Positions 46,126-55,273 are shown, numbered from the stretch's first letter. The stretch is DNA of 64,000 bases from Streptomyces sp. PsTaAH-137 (GCF_003259365.1 NZ_QLLY01000019.1:62001-126000); one strand, 5' to 3'. Notes: generated by a model not told the origin, from the letters alone. Numbers and translations: made by a program.

Positions 46126-48564
46126 GTGACCAGTGACCGGGACCAGCGGAACCCGGACCTCGGCGACGGATCGATCGAGACGGAACTGACTGGCGAGTTC
46201 CACCTCGACTTCGACGCGCCGTCCTGGTACACGAATGCGGGTGAATCGGGCGCCCCGGCGACGCCCGCGCCCCCTTCCTCCGACGCGCCCGCCACCCCTC
46301 CGGCCGGGACGCCCGCACCCCCTCCGCCCGCCCAGGGCGCGGCTCCGGCCGCGCCCGGCTTCCCGAGCTTCGGAAACCCGGGGGCCACCCCGGGTCCCGG
46401 TACGGAACCGGCCGCAGGCACGAGTGCGGGTATGGGTACGGGTACTGGGGACGCCGCGACGCCCGCACCCGCCGCGCCCCCGGCCCCGCCCGCTCCCGCC
46501 GAGTCGAGCCGCCGGTCCGGCACCGTCGACCCCACGGGTGACCTGTGGGGCGACGACGACGATGACGACGAGTCGGCCCCCGCGGCGAGCGAGGAGTCCG
46601 GCACCGACACGGGTGCGCAGGCCGCCCCGGCACCGCAGGCCGCTCCGCCGGCCCCGGCGCCCGCTCCCGAGGCACCCGCTCCGGCGCCGGCCGCACCGCC
46701 TGCCGCGCAGCCGGTCGCCCCCGCGCCGGCCGCACCGCAGCCCCAGCAGCAGATCCCCGGCCAGCCCACGCCTCCGGTGCCGGGCGCGCCGCTGCCGCCC
46801 GCGGACCCGCAACAGGCGTACGGCTACCCGCAGCAGCCCGCCCCGCAGGCCGCGCCGGGTGCCCCGCTCCCGCCCGCGGCGCCGCAACAGGCGTACGGCT
46901 ACCCGCAGCAGCAGCAGCAGCCCGTGCCGGGCCAGCCCACGCCGCCGCCCGCGGCCGGCGGTTACGGCTACCCGCAGCCTCAGCCGCAGGCCCAGCCCCC
47001 GCAGGCGGCGGGCGGTTACGGCTACCCCCAGCCTCAGCCCCAGCAGCAGGTTCCGGGCCAGCCGGCCCCGGGTCACCCGCAGCCCCAGCCCGCCCCGGGG
47101 CAGCCGATGCCGCCGCAGCAGCCGGGCCCGTACGGTCAGCAGCCCGCGCCGCAGCAGCAGCCGCCCGCCGGTTACGGCTACCCGCAGCAGCCCGGCCAGC
47201 CCCAGCCCCCGCAGCAGCCCCAACCGCAGCCGGGCCAGGCCCCGTTCGCCGCCTACGGGCAGCAGCAGCCGTACCAGCAGCCTCCGCAGCAGGCCGCTCC
47301 GCAGGCCGCCGCTCCGGCGCCCGCCCCGACCCCGTACCCGCAGCCCGCCGCGCCCCAGCCCTCCGCGCCCGACCCGCGCGCGGGCTGGGACCCGGGCGCG
47401 GGCCAGCAGCGTTCGGCGCCGGGCGCGCCGCTCGGGTACAACGCGCAGGTCGAGCTGAGCTCCGACCGCCTCCTGCGCCAGCAGCCGAAGCGGAAGAACA
47501 ACAACAAGGGCCCCAGCAAGTTCAAGCTGGGCGCCAAGGCCGCCGAGGCCGAGCGGCAGCGCAAGCTGGAACTGATCCGCACGCCCGTCATGTCCTGCTA
47601 CCGCATCGCCGTGATCAGCCTCAAGGGCGGCGTCGGCAAGACGACCACGACGATGTCGATCGGCGCCTCGCTCGCCTCCGAGCGGCAGGACAAGATCCTC
47701 GCGATCGACGCCAACCCGGACGCCGGCACGCTCGGCCGCCGTGTGCGCCGTGAGACCGGGGCGACCATCCGCGACCTGGTGCAGAACATCCCGCACCTGC
47801 ACTCGTACATGGACATCCGCCGCTTCACCTCGCAGGCGCCCTCCGGCCTGGAGATCATCGCCAACGACGTGGACCCGGCCGTCTCGACGTCCTTCAACGA
47901 CGCGGACTACCGCGCCGCGCTCGACGTCCTCGGCAAGCAGTACCCGATCATCCTGACCGACTCCGGTACGGGTCTCCTCTACTCCGCGATGCGCGGAGTC
48001 CTGGACCTGGCCGACCAGTTGGTCATCATCTCGACGCCGTCGGTGGACGGCGCCTCCAGCGCCAGCACCACCCTGGACTGGCTGTCGGCGCACGGTTACG
48101 CGGACCTCGTCCAGCGTTCCCTCACCGTCATCTCGGGGGTCCGCGAGACCGGCAAGATGATCAAGGTGGACGACATCGTCAGCCACTTCGAGACGCGCTG
48201 CCGCGGTGTGGTCGTCGTCCCGTTTGACGAGCACCTGGCGGCCGGTGCCGAGGTAGACCTCGACATGATGCGGCCGAAGACCCGGGAGGCGTACTTCGAG
48301 ATCGCGGCACTGATCGCCGAGGACTTCGCCCAGCGCAGCCAGCAGCAGATGCAGGCGGGCGGCATGTACGGCGCCCAGCCCGGCATGCCCCCCGCGGGCT
48401 ACCCGCCACAGCAGGGCTACGCCCCGCAGCCCCCGGCCCCCCAGCCGGGCTACGGCTACCCGCAGCAGCAGCCCCCGGCCCCGCAGCAGCAGCCGCAGCA
48501 GCCTCCGCAGCAGGGCGGCGGCGGCCTCCCGTCGGGCTGGACGCAGCAGCAGCCGCCGCAGTAG
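46126..48564 (+). CDS. EspI-like protein: Pro/Gln-rich N-terminus and ParA-type ATPase (copy B)
   Basis: Protein of 812 residues, paralogue of the gene at 32740-35214. The N-terminus has GEFHLDFDAPSWYTNAGE, then a long disordered region of GYGYPQPQPQ repeats. From residue 489 the ParA domain repeats almost exactly: Walker A KGGVGKTT (500-507), AIDANPDAGTLGRRVRRE and SGTGLLYSAMRGVLDLADQ. A Gly/Pro/Gln tail follows. GTG 46126 has AGGAGG 4 bases upstream. It points away from eccE, mirroring copy A on the other side of the ESX core. It may regulate secretion like EspI. Confidence 0.85.
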   Translation: MTSDRDQRNPDLGDGSIETELTGEFHLDFDAPSWYTNAGESGAPATPAPPSSDAPATPPAGTPAPPPPAQGAAPAAPGFPSFGNPGATPGPGTEPAAGTSAGMGTGTGDAATPAPAAPPAPPAPAESSRRSGTVDPTGDLWGDDDDDDESAPAASEESGTDTGAQAAPAPQAAPPAPAPAPEAPAPAPAAPPAAQPVAPAPAAPQPQQQIPGQPTPPVPGAPLPPADPQQAYGYPQQPAPQAAPGAPLPPAAPQQAYGYPQQQQQPVPGQPTPPPAAGGYGYPQPQPQAQPPQAAGGYGYPQPQPQQQVPGQPAPGHPQPQPAPGQPMPPQQPGPYGQQPAPQQQPPAGYGYPQQPGQPQPPQQPQPQPGQAPFAAYGQQQPYQQPPQQAAPQAAAPAPAPTPYPQPAAPQPSAPDPRAGWDPGAGQQRSAPGAPLGYNAQVELSSDRLLRQQPKRKNNNKGPSKFKLGAKAAEAERQRKLELIRTPVMSCYRIAVISLKGGVGKTTTTMSIGASLASERQDKILAIDANPDAGTLGRRVRRETGATIRDLVQNIPHLHSYMDIRRFTSQAPSGLEIIANDVDPAVSTSFNDADYRAALDVLGKQYPIILTDSGTGLLYSAMRGVLDLADQLVIISTPSVDGASSASTTLDWLSAHGYADLVQRSLTVISGVRETGKMIKVDDIVSHFETRCRGVVVVPFDEHLAAGAEVDLDMMRPKTREAYFEIAALIAEDFAQRSQQQMQAGGMYGAQPGMPPAGYPPQQGYAPQPPAPQPGYGYPQQQPPAPQQQPQQPPQQGGGGLPSGWTQQQPPQ

Positions 48565-48587
48565 GAGCGGCAGTACGAGCATGACGA

Positions 48588-48622
48588 GAGGGGCCCCGTC
48601 CGCACCGCGGACGGGGCCCCTC
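48588..48622. terminator. Bidirectional hairpin between EspI-like copy B and spo0M
   Basis: Perfect 16-base arms (48588-48603 and 48607-48622) around a 3-base loop, between two convergent genes. Confidence 0.8.
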
Positions 48623-48635
48623 ACTCATGGCTCGC

Positions 48636-49379
48636 TCAGCGCTGGAAGGTCGACCGCAGATGCTGGTCGAGCCAGGCCGTCCACCCCGCGACGTCGATGG
48701 TGGCGTACGGGAAGGGGTACGGCCCGTACGAGCCGGTGACCAGGTCGAGCGAGTCGTGGCGCGCGAAGAAGATGGACTCCAGCTGACCGCCCGGCCGCCG
48801 GTACTCCGGCGGGAACCACATCTCGATCTCCTGCCAGAAGTCGACCTGCGAGTTCTGACCGCCCTTGGGCGTCCCCTTCTTGACCTCGGCCTCGTCGAAC
48901 CGGAACCCGAGGTTCGAGTACGCCTGCAACAGCGCGTCCTGCGCGGGCAGGGCATGGACCTGGATCTCGTCGAAGTCACCGGGGTCGACGGAGTTCTCGA
49001 TGGACAACTCGGTACGAACAGCCACCCGCGCCCCCTTGAGCGGCCGCCCGCCGAGCACATGCGTCAAGGGCGTCTCCCACGGCACCTCCATGGTGACCTG
49101 CCCGTTGACCGAGTCCCCGGCACGCAGCGCGACGTTCTCCCCGAGCACCAGAGACTTGAGCACACCGGGGTTGCCCCACAGCACCTCCGTCTCCTCCAAG
49201 TCCTCGAAACGCGCGACGAGTTGGATCCGGATCTGCCGCAGATCGATATCGACGGACCCGCCCCGCAGCTCGACATTGCAGTGCAACTGGTCACCCGGCC
49301 GCACGGCGGTCGTGTTCAGGGTGGTCTCGACGTCGGGCGCACCGACGCCGAGCGAGCTGAGGAACTTGCGGAATGCCAT
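48636..49379 (-). CDS. spo0M: Spo0M-like sporulation-control protein
   Basis: Protein of 247 residues with an arrestin-like Spo0M domain: MAFRKFLSSLGVGAPDVETT at the start, RPGDQLHCNVELRGGSVDID, and LRAGDSVNGQVTMEVPWETP. The family affects early sporulation in Bacillus and is widespread in Streptomyces. ATG 49379 begins exactly where the family starts. Its place inside the ESX region may link development and secretion, but nothing in the sequence shows this. It lies 40 bases after a leftward membrane-protein gene. Confidence 0.9.
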   Translation of the reverse strand: MAFRKFLSSLGVGAPDVETTLNTTAVRPGDQLHCNVELRGGSVDIDLRQIRIQLVARFEDLEETEVLWGNPGVLKSLVLGENVALRAGDSVNGQVTMEVPWETPLTHVLGGRPLKGARVAVRTELSIENSVDPGDFDEIQVHALPAQDALLQAYSNLGFRFDEAEVKKGTPKGGQNSQVDFWQEIEMWFPPEYRRPGGQLESIFFARHDSLDLVTGSYGPYPFPYATIDVAGWTAWLDQHLRSTFQR

Positions 49380-49419
49380 GAGATCTCCCCGATTTAATGC
49401 TCCCCGTACGGGAGCGGTG

Positions 49420-50121
49420 TCATTGGAAGGGCAATGTGGCCAGCCCGAAGACGGCCATGCCGATGCGGAACAGGACGGCGAGAACGAGTCCGAGGCCACC
49501 GATGACGAACACCCATTCCCACGTGGCTCTCAGTGACTTGGGCAACAGCTGGTCCGCCTCCGACGCGGAAGGGCCGATACCCTTTTTCGGGAAGGACCCG
49601 GTGAGGGCGCACTTCGACCCGTACGCGAAGAAAAGCATGAAGAAGAAGCCGCCGCACAGGTAATTGACCGCTGATTCCGCGCTGGTGATCGCCAGCGTCC
49701 CGTCGGCGGAGCGGTTTACCGCGAGCTTTTCGGCCTTCTCCGTGGTGACCTTCTCCGCGGCGTCGCTCTCGACATTGGCACCCCCGAAGCTCAAGTGGAT
49801 CTGTGCTGACTTGTCCACGACGGAGCCGTCGGACGAGCGGAACGCACCGTGGCAGGTCACCGATACCGGAGCGCGTTCGGTGCTGCGCTTCGACGAGCCG
49901 TACGTCACCTTGCACTGACTGATGGAGAGGTCTCCGTGCGAGCCGACGTACCCGCTGGACAGTACGGAAGTGGTGAAGGTCCAGTACATTCCGCCGAGAG
50001 TCAGCAGCACCACCACGATGCCGAAGATCCGCCCGATCAGCGCCGGAGGCGGAACCGGCGAGATCTCATCGGTGGGGCTTTTGTCCGTGGGCGGTTGAGG
50101 TGGGGAGGAGGGCGTCTTCAC
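49420..50121 (-). CDS. Membrane protein of the ESX-linked CxGxF family (member 1)
   Basis: Protein of 233 residues: proline-rich cytoplasmic start, helix GIVVVLLTLGGMYWTF, an outside domain with two cysteines (SISQCKVTYG and CHGAFRSSDG), then two further helices (YLCGGFFFMLFFAYG and VIGGLGLVLAVLF). GSFPKKGIGPS between helices is shared with the next gene. No known family was recognised. It is one of four related genes at 49.4-54.6 kb. Confidence 0.75.
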   Translation of the reverse strand: MKTPSSPPQPPTDKSPTDEISPVPPPALIGRIFGIVVVLLTLGGMYWTFTTSVLSSGYVGSHGDLSISQCKVTYGSSKRSTERAPVSVTCHGAFRSSDGSVVDKSAQIHLSFGGANVESDAAEKVTTEKAEKLAVNRSADGTLAITSAESAVNYLCGGFFFMLFFAYGSKCALTGSFPKKGIGPSASEADQLLPKSLRATWEWVFVIGGLGLVLAVLFRIGMAVFGLATLPFQ

Positions 50122-50232
50122 CGGATCTCCAGATGGCGTCGGCAGGACGGCTGTTCATGGCTCGAGTGGGAAAGCGTTCGACGCGGAGCTGAAGAAACTT
50201 GAGAAGGCCTGGTGCGGCGCCCGGAGCGGCAC

Positions 50233-50985
50233 TCACATCAGCAGGCTCGCGAAGCCCGCGAACATCAGCAGGATTCGGAAGACGATGGCGAGCACCAGCC
50301 CGATGCCGCCGATCACCCACAGCCAACTCTCGGTGTCGCTGGCCCACTTGGGCACCATCGCGGTGCCCTCGCTGTGCGTGGGGCCGATCCCCTGCTTGGG
50401 GAAGTGGCCGGCGCCGATGCAGGTGAAGCTGTAGCCGAGGAAGATCACCGCGAGGAATCCCAGGCACAGGCAGTTGGCGATCGACAGCCAGCTCGTGACG
50501 TAGAGATCGCCGTCGGAGGAGCGGTTGACGCTCACCTCGTAACCCGGCTTGTAGCCCCGGTCGTAGTCCTGCTTGCGGATCTCGCTGATGGTGTCGCCGT
50601 CACCGCCGCCCTGGTTGCCGTCCAGGACGAGCCGCGCGGACCGGTCCACGACGTCGCCGCCGGAGGAACGGAACGTCCCCTCGCACACGAGCTCCCGCAC
50701 CCGCTTGCTCGGGTGCGAGCCGCTGGAACGCGAACTGCCCGACTCGTACGTCGTGTCACACGTGCTGATGGTCAGCTCACCCCGCGTCCCCACGAGACCC
50801 GAGGACATCGCGGCGGTGGAGAAGCCATACCAGATGACCGCGAGCGCGGCGACGGCGACCGCCACCCCGAACCAGCGGCCGATCGGCGACGGCGGTACGG
50901 GCTTGGTGGCGGACTCCTCCCCGGGGGGCTGCTGGGCCGCGGAAGCCGACGAAGGAGGAGGGACGGGCGAGGCAGGAGAGGTCAT
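50233..50985 (-). CDS. Membrane protein of the ESX-linked CxGxF family (member 2)
   Basis: Protein of 250 residues, closely related to member 1. It has a Pro/Ala-rich N-terminus, helix 1 near FGVAVAVAALAVIWYGF, an ectodomain with TISTCDTTYE and CEGTFRSSGG, helix LCLGFLAVIFLGYSFTC, the GHFPKQGIGPTHSE loop and a final helix VIGGIGLVLAIVF. It is divergent from the small EspC-like gene at 51185 with a 199-base gap, the same layout as member 4 with its EspC-like neighbour. Confidence 0.75.
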   Translation of the reverse strand: MTSPASPVPPPSSASAAQQPPGEESATKPVPPSPIGRWFGVAVAVAALAVIWYGFSTAAMSSGLVGTRGELTISTCDTTYESGSSRSSGSHPSKRVRELVCEGTFRSSGGDVVDRSARLVLDGNQGGGDGDTISEIRKQDYDRGYKPGYEVSVNRSSDGDLYVTSWLSIANCLCLGFLAVIFLGYSFTCIGAGHFPKQGIGPTHSEGTAMVPKWASDTESWLWVIGGIGLVLAIVFRILLMFAGFASLLM

Positions 50986-51184
50986 GTCGAAGATTCCGTG
51001 AGAGGCCCGGTGGTGGGGGGGAAATGCCAGCTCATCGGCACTGTAATGGGCACTCGTGGCGGACTTACGTCCGGGCCGTGAAGAGTGAGTGCCTGCTGCG
51101 CCGCCTGAGGATGTGGTCGACTACAGTACGACATTCGGCTCCGCGGAGCCGGTATCGGCAGGAGAACAGCGGGGGGAACAGGCC

Positions 51185-51523
51185 ATGGCGGGCGTTGGGT
51201 ACGAGATCGACGCGGACGTTCTGAAGTCCCAGGGACGTGCTTTCGCTCGTCTCGGTGAGGATTTCGGTTCCGCGGCGAAGAAATCGGGCGACGCGATCGA
51301 GGGGCTCGAAGAGGGATTCGGCGACGACGACGCCGGAGTCGCCACCACGATTCTCGACTTCTACAAGCCGATCAGCGCCGGAATCCGTGACTCGCTGGAG
51401 CACCTCACCGAGGCCCTGAAGGGGGTCGGCGAGAAGCTGGACTCCATGGCCGAGCAGTACGACACCACCGAGCAGGACCATTACCAGGCGCTGATGCAGG
51501 CGTCCCAGAACCGCGGGGCCTGA
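51185..51523 (+). CDS. Small EspC-like ESX protein, module 1
   Basis: Helical protein of 112 residues without signal peptide or WxG turn. It starts MAGVGYEIDADVLKSQG and carries YDTTE, a Y-x-x-x-E export signal, near the end. The protein at 54776 has the same length, start and motif position, so the two are paralogues. It is followed 28 bases later by the CpnT-like gene, its probable partner. GGGGGGAA precedes ATG 51185. Confidence 0.75.
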   Translation: MAGVGYEIDADVLKSQGRAFARLGEDFGSAAKKSGDAIEGLEEGFGDDDAGVATTILDFYKPISAGIRDSLEHLTEALKGVGEKLDSMAEQYDTTEQDHYQALMQASQNRGA

Positions 51524-51551
51524 CCCCTCCCGATCGCTGAGGAGCAGGCAC

Positions 51552-52604
51552 GTGGCCTGGGACGAGATCACCGTACTGCCGCCGGAACTCGACTGGATTC
51601 TCGACCTTCTCGGGTTCGACTGGCCGAACCTCAACGAAGTCAAGATGATCGAGGCCGCCAACGAGTGGCTTCGGCTCGGTCAGGCCGCGGCCGACGCGCA
51701 GACGCAGGGCAACGCGGCGGCCCAGCCGATCACCGCCTTCTCCGGCGAGGCCGTCGAGAAGTTCACCGACGAGTGGGGCAAGTTCGCGGGCGGCGCCCTG
51801 GGCGTCGGCTACCTCGACGTGATCAGTGTGGCCTCGGGCGCGCTGGCCGGGGCCCTCACGGCCTGCGCGGCCATCGTGGCCGAGATGAAGCTGGCCATCA
51901 TCATCCAACTCATCGACCTGGCCATCGAGTTCGCGGCTGCCCAGGCGAGCGCTGTCTTCACCCTCGGTGCGTCCGAGGCGGCCTTCGCCGCCCGGGTCGT
52001 GATGGTCAGGCAGCTCGTGGGGCGCCTGCTCAAGGAGGCCGCGCAGAAGGTCTGGCAGGCCATCCAGGAGGCCCTCAAGGAGCGGGTCGTCAAGGAGGCG
52101 AAGACCATCCTCGAGGACCTGGCCAAGGACACCCTGAAGTCCGTCGCGAGCGAGGCGGCCACCCAGAGCATCAAGGTGAGCCTCGGCGCGGGGGGCGGCC
52201 TCCAGGAGTCCCTGCTGGGATTCGGCGCCGCCGCCGTCAACCCGGCGATGGGGAAGGTGGCCGGCGAGATCTCGGTGAACGACGACGGCAACGGCTACGA
52301 CTTCGAGGCCAAGGCCGGCGGAAAGGTCGTGCAGGGCCTCGCGGCCGCCGACGCGGGCGACCCGGGCGGGCTGCGGACCGCCGTGCAGGGCGCGGGCGAG
52401 CTCTTCAACAACGCCACGGAGAAGCCGCACGCGGAGTCGGGGACGTCGACGCCCTCCACGCCGTCCGAGCCCACGGCCGCACCGTCCACGCCGACGTCCG
52501 ACACCCCGTCCACACCGACATCCGCGCCGGCGTCCGCACCGGAACCGGCCGCCGTCTCCGCGGGAGCGTCGGAGGCCGATCAGGTCCGCGCCACGTTCGG
52601 CTGA
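51552..52604 (+). CDS. CpnT-like N-terminal (WXG100-like) domain protein without toxin, module 1
   Basis: Protein of 350 residues. The start resembles the CpnT-type N-terminal domain: PPELDWILDLLGFDWPNLNE and AFSGEAVEKFTDEW. A hydrophobic middle (LAGALTACAAIVAEMKLAII) fits a membrane-inserting or helical-bundle region. After about residue 280 there is a Ser/Thr/Pro linker, and the protein ends in DQVRATFG with no toxin domain. In M. tuberculosis CpnT this N-domain has been linked to channel formation and the C-domain is a NAD glycohydrolase toxin. GTG 51552 follows GAGGAG. Confidence 0.75.
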   Translation: MAWDEITVLPPELDWILDLLGFDWPNLNEVKMIEAANEWLRLGQAAADAQTQGNAAAQPITAFSGEAVEKFTDEWGKFAGGALGVGYLDVISVASGALAGALTACAAIVAEMKLAIIIQLIDLAIEFAAAQASAVFTLGASEAAFAARVVMVRQLVGRLLKEAAQKVWQAIQEALKERVVKEAKTILEDLAKDTLKSVASEAATQSIKVSLGAGGGLQESLLGFGAAAVNPAMGKVAGEISVNDDGNGYDFEAKAGGKVVQGLAAADAGDPGGLRTAVQGAGELFNNATEKPHAESGTSTPSTPSEPTAAPSTPTSDTPSTPTSAPASAPEPAAVSAGASEADQVRATFG

Positions 52605-52650
52605 CGCACCAACGAACCACGTACGCATCCACAAGGGGGAGTCCCACACC

Positions 52651-53016
52651 ATGAGCAACGGACCCGGAAACCGCGACCGCCTCGACGCGCTCGGTGAGCG
52701 CGACTATCCCATCGAGGACAAGAACCTCACCGAAGAGCAGAACGAGCACCTCACCGCGTCCCTCCGCAAGGTCCGCGACATGCCCAACGCTCCGAAGCCG
52801 CTTCAGGACCTGGCCCGCCAACTCCTCTCCGGCCGCATGGAGTTGAAGGACGTACTCGACAGCCCGGCCGGGCACCGTGCGCTCGGTGAAGGGCTCGCGC
52901 CGCTGCGGGAGCAGTGGAAGAACATGTCGCCGCAGGAGCGGCAGAAGGTGCGCGAGTACGACCCGGACGAGGACCCGAGGGGCGGCGGCGCGACCCGCGA
53001 CAGCCGGATCCGGTAG
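52651..53016 (+). CDS. Small cytosolic protein of the LSGRM family, module 1
   Basis: Charged protein of 121 residues without signal or membrane segment. Helical centre LQDLARQLLSGRMELKDVLD is shared in pattern with the leftward gene at 58809 (MAQEVLSGRMGLREAADVS), and WKNMSPQERQKVREY matches WAALSDAEREELAAD there. No known family was recognised. It follows the CpnT-like gene by 46 bases, with AAGGGGGAG upstream. A chaperone or immunity role is possible but not shown. Confidence 0.7.
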   Translation: MSNGPGNRDRLDALGERDYPIEDKNLTEEQNEHLTASLRKVRDMPNAPKPLQDLARQLLSGRMELKDVLDSPAGHRALGEGLAPLREQWKNMSPQERQKVREYDPDEDPRGGGATRDSRIR

Positions 53017-53065
53017 AGCTGACAGAGCTGGTGCTGATGGAGCTGGTGGAGAGCAGAGGGGGAAC

Positions 53066-53683
53066 GTGACGGACTCCGCGGCCTGGGAGCGGCACCGAGC
53101 CCGCCGCAATCACGTGAACCGGCGGCTGCGGGGCTGGCTCGTCGGGGGAGCCATCGCCGCCGTGGGCTGCAAGCTGGCGTTCTCCGGCATCGGCTATTTC
53201 GACGGCCACCTCACGGTCACGGCCCGCCCGGGCTACGTCGCCGTGGAGTCCTGCCGGAGTACGGGCGACGGCTTCACCTGCACGGGAACCTTCAAGGACG
53301 ACAAGACCGGCGAGAAGACCGAGGGCGCCGTCCTGCACCGCGGCACCACCGCGGTGCGGGGAGCCTGGCTTCCCGCCTTCCGGACGGACGACGACACGTA
53401 CACGGGCTCGTCCACCGGTGAACTCACCGCCGGAAAGCTCGCCCGCGCCCTCGCCTGGCTCGGCGGCGCGGCCCTGCTCTTCGCCGTGGGCGGCTTCTTC
53501 CTGCTGACCGGATACATGCCCCGCGGACGGTGGAACGAGCCGAGGTACCGTTTCGGCCGCATCACCTTCGGCGAGGCCTGGCAACTCCTGAGCGAGCGCC
53601 GCCCCGCCCTCCCGGTGCTCGGCGTGCTCCTCGCCCTCTGCCCGGTGCTGATCGGCGCGGGATTCGTGGTGGCGGCTTCCTAG
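53066..53683 (+). CDS. Membrane protein of the ESX-linked CxGxF family (member 3)
   Basis: Protein of 205 residues. Helix 1 (GWLVGGAIAAVGCKLAFSG) leads to a short ectodomain with VAVESCRSTGDGFTCTGTFK, a shortened form of the two-cysteine motif. A second helix (LGGAALLFAVGGFFLLTGYM) and a last one (ALPVLGVLLALCPVLIGAG) follow. FGEAW near the end recalls the YNDAW of member 4. GTG 53066 has GAGGGGGAA before it. It closes module 1. Confidence 0.7.
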   Translation: MTDSAAWERHRARRNHVNRRLRGWLVGGAIAAVGCKLAFSGIGYFDGHLTVTARPGYVAVESCRSTGDGFTCTGTFKDDKTGEKTEGAVLHRGTTAVRGAWLPAFRTDDDTYTGSSTGELTAGKLARALAWLGGAALLFAVGGFFLLTGYMPRGRWNEPRYRFGRITFGEAWQLLSERRPALPVLGVLLALCPVLIGAGFVVAAS

Positions 53684-53705
53684 CCCCGACACCACCTGCC
53701 TGTTC

Positions 53706-53739
53706 GGGCCCGCAGCCACTTCCGGTCGGCTGCGGGCCC
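53706..53739. terminator. Bidirectional hairpin between CxGxF members 3 and 4
   Basis: Perfect 12-base arms GGGCCCGCAGCC (53706-53717) and GGCTGCGGGCCC (53728-53739), between convergent genes. Confidence 0.75.
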
Positions 53740-53758
53740 ACGCGCGTACCCCAACGCC

Positions 53759-54604
53759 TTACAGCACGTACCCCAGAAGCAGTGACACCAGCGCGCCCAC
53801 GGCGCCGATCGCCCCGACCGCGATGACGACCGGCCGCGTCGCCCCGCGTGCGGACGCGCGCCAGGCATCGTTGTACGACACCTGGCAGCGCCTGCCCGGG
53901 AAGTAGCCGGTGGCCGCGCAGAAGATGCCGAGCGCGGCAGCGATGAGCAGGGCGAACGAGCCGGCGAAGTCGAACCCGGCGTGCTTGGCGTCGGATACGA
54001 CGTAGTCGAAGTCCCGCGACGTCGACACGGCCTCACCGGCCTGCGTCACCGAGACCGACTCGTCGGCGTCGTAGCGCAGCTTGGTGTCCAGGACCGCGTT
54101 GATGTCCTTCGTCCTGCCGTCGTCCGACGTGAACACCCCGAAGCAGTCATAACTGCGCCGGGTCCGATAGTGCCCGTGCGAGCGGTAGTGCTCGTACTTC
54201 GCGGTGCACTTCTCGACCTTCAGCTCCCCGTGGACGCCGCGCACCCCGGCGGCGTACAGGCCCTCCCACGCGAAGTAGCCGCTGAAGAGCAGCGCGACGA
54301 CGATGATGCCCGCGCCGATCAGCCGGCCCAGAACGGGGACCTTGGGGCCGGCGGGAGCCTGCGGCGGAGGCGGCTGCTGCGGGAACTGCTGCTGCGGCCC
54401 GGGCGGCGGCCCTTGGGGCGGTGAACCCCAGGGCTGCGGCGGCTGTTGGTAAGGGGGCGGCGGTGGATACGAGCCCGGGGGCGGCGGCGTGTTCTGCGGG
54501 TAAGGGGGCTGTCCCTGCGGCGCTTGCTGGTACGGGTTCGGGTACGGCGACGGCTGCTGCGGTGGCTGCGGCTGCTGGTAGGGGTTCGGCTGATAGTTGG
54601 TCAT
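53759..54604 (-). CDS. Membrane protein of the ESX-linked CxGxF family (member 4)
   Basis: Protein of 281 residues. The first ~95 are a Pro/Gln/Tyr-rich cytoplasmic region (YQQPQPPQQPSPYPNPYQQA), like those of the EspI-like proteins and the second mycosin. Helix GRLIGAGIIVVALLFSGYFA follows, then an ectodomain with LKVEKCTAKYEHY and CFGVFTSDDG, and further helices including SFALLIAAALGIFCAATGYF. It is divergent from the EspC-like gene at 54776 (171-base gap). Confidence 0.75.
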   Translation of the reverse strand: MTNYQPNPYQQPQPPQQPSPYPNPYQQAPQGQPPYPQNTPPPPGSYPPPPPYQQPPQPWGSPPQGPPPGPQQQFPQQPPPPQAPAGPKVPVLGRLIGAGIIVVALLFSGYFAWEGLYAAGVRGVHGELKVEKCTAKYEHYRSHGHYRTRRSYDCFGVFTSDDGRTKDINAVLDTKLRYDADESVSVTQAGEAVSTSRDFDYVVSDAKHAGFDFAGSFALLIAAALGIFCAATGYFPGRRCQVSYNDAWRASARGATRPVVIAVGAIGAVGALVSLLLGYVL

Positions 54605-54775
54605 AGCGGGCCTCGGGCTGTTCGGGGACGCGGGCGGCGGGCCGCAGCACGTTAGCTCAGGGACATGGCGTGTGTGTGAGCACGTGGTGAGGATTGCGCG
54701 GGCTGTGAATCACTGGTACGGGACAGCACTAGAGTGACTGGGTCTCCAACGCGACACAGTATTCAGGGGGAATAC

Positions 54776-55114
54776 ATGGCAGGCGCAGGTTTCGAGGTCG
54801 ATCCGGCCGTGCTCAAGGACCAGGGGGGCGTCTTCACCGACCTGGGCGCCGACTTCAAGTCCGCGACCGAGCAGCTCAAAACGTCACTCGAAGCGGCCGA
54901 GTCCGACTGGGGCGAGGACGTCATCGGCACCTTCGCCGACATCTACGAACCGGTGCGGGACGGCATGCTCGACTCGATGGAGCACCTCGCCTCCGAGCTC
55001 GACAAGATCGGCAACAACCTCGCGGTCATGGGCGCGCAGTACGAGCTGACCGAGGACGACCAGGCCCAGAGCATCGTGGCCTACGGGGCTCAGCGGCCCG
55101 GCATCACGTACTGA
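54776..55114 (+). CDS. Small EspC-like ESX protein, module 2
   Basis: Helical protein of 112 residues, MAGAGFEVDPAVLKDQGGVF at the start, with a single W-G turn (SDWGED) and the export motif YELTE. It is the same length as, and clearly related to, the protein at 51185. It is followed 159 bases later by the second CpnT-like gene. A GGGGGAA ribosome site precedes ATG 54776. Confidence 0.75.
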   Translation: MAGAGFEVDPAVLKDQGGVFTDLGADFKSATEQLKTSLEAAESDWGEDVIGTFADIYEPVRDGMLDSMEHLASELDKIGNNLAVMGAQYELTEDDQAQSIVAYGAQRPGITY

Positions 55115-55273
55115 CGCGCGTACGCACGCACCTGTTGCACCCATTCACGGGGTGTTCGCACCTGTTCACGGGCGACGGCCTGCCGCTGTCATCTTTCGCG
55201 GTCACCGTCGCCGTTCATTCACGCAGGCGTACGCGCACACGGAGGCGTACGCACACCGGGGGAGTAATTCACC

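Noticed and set aside
46096..48624. Long minus-strand frame opposite EspI-like copy B
   Set aside because: Leu/Arg/Gly antisense of the Pro/Gln-rich coding sequence; no ribosome site.
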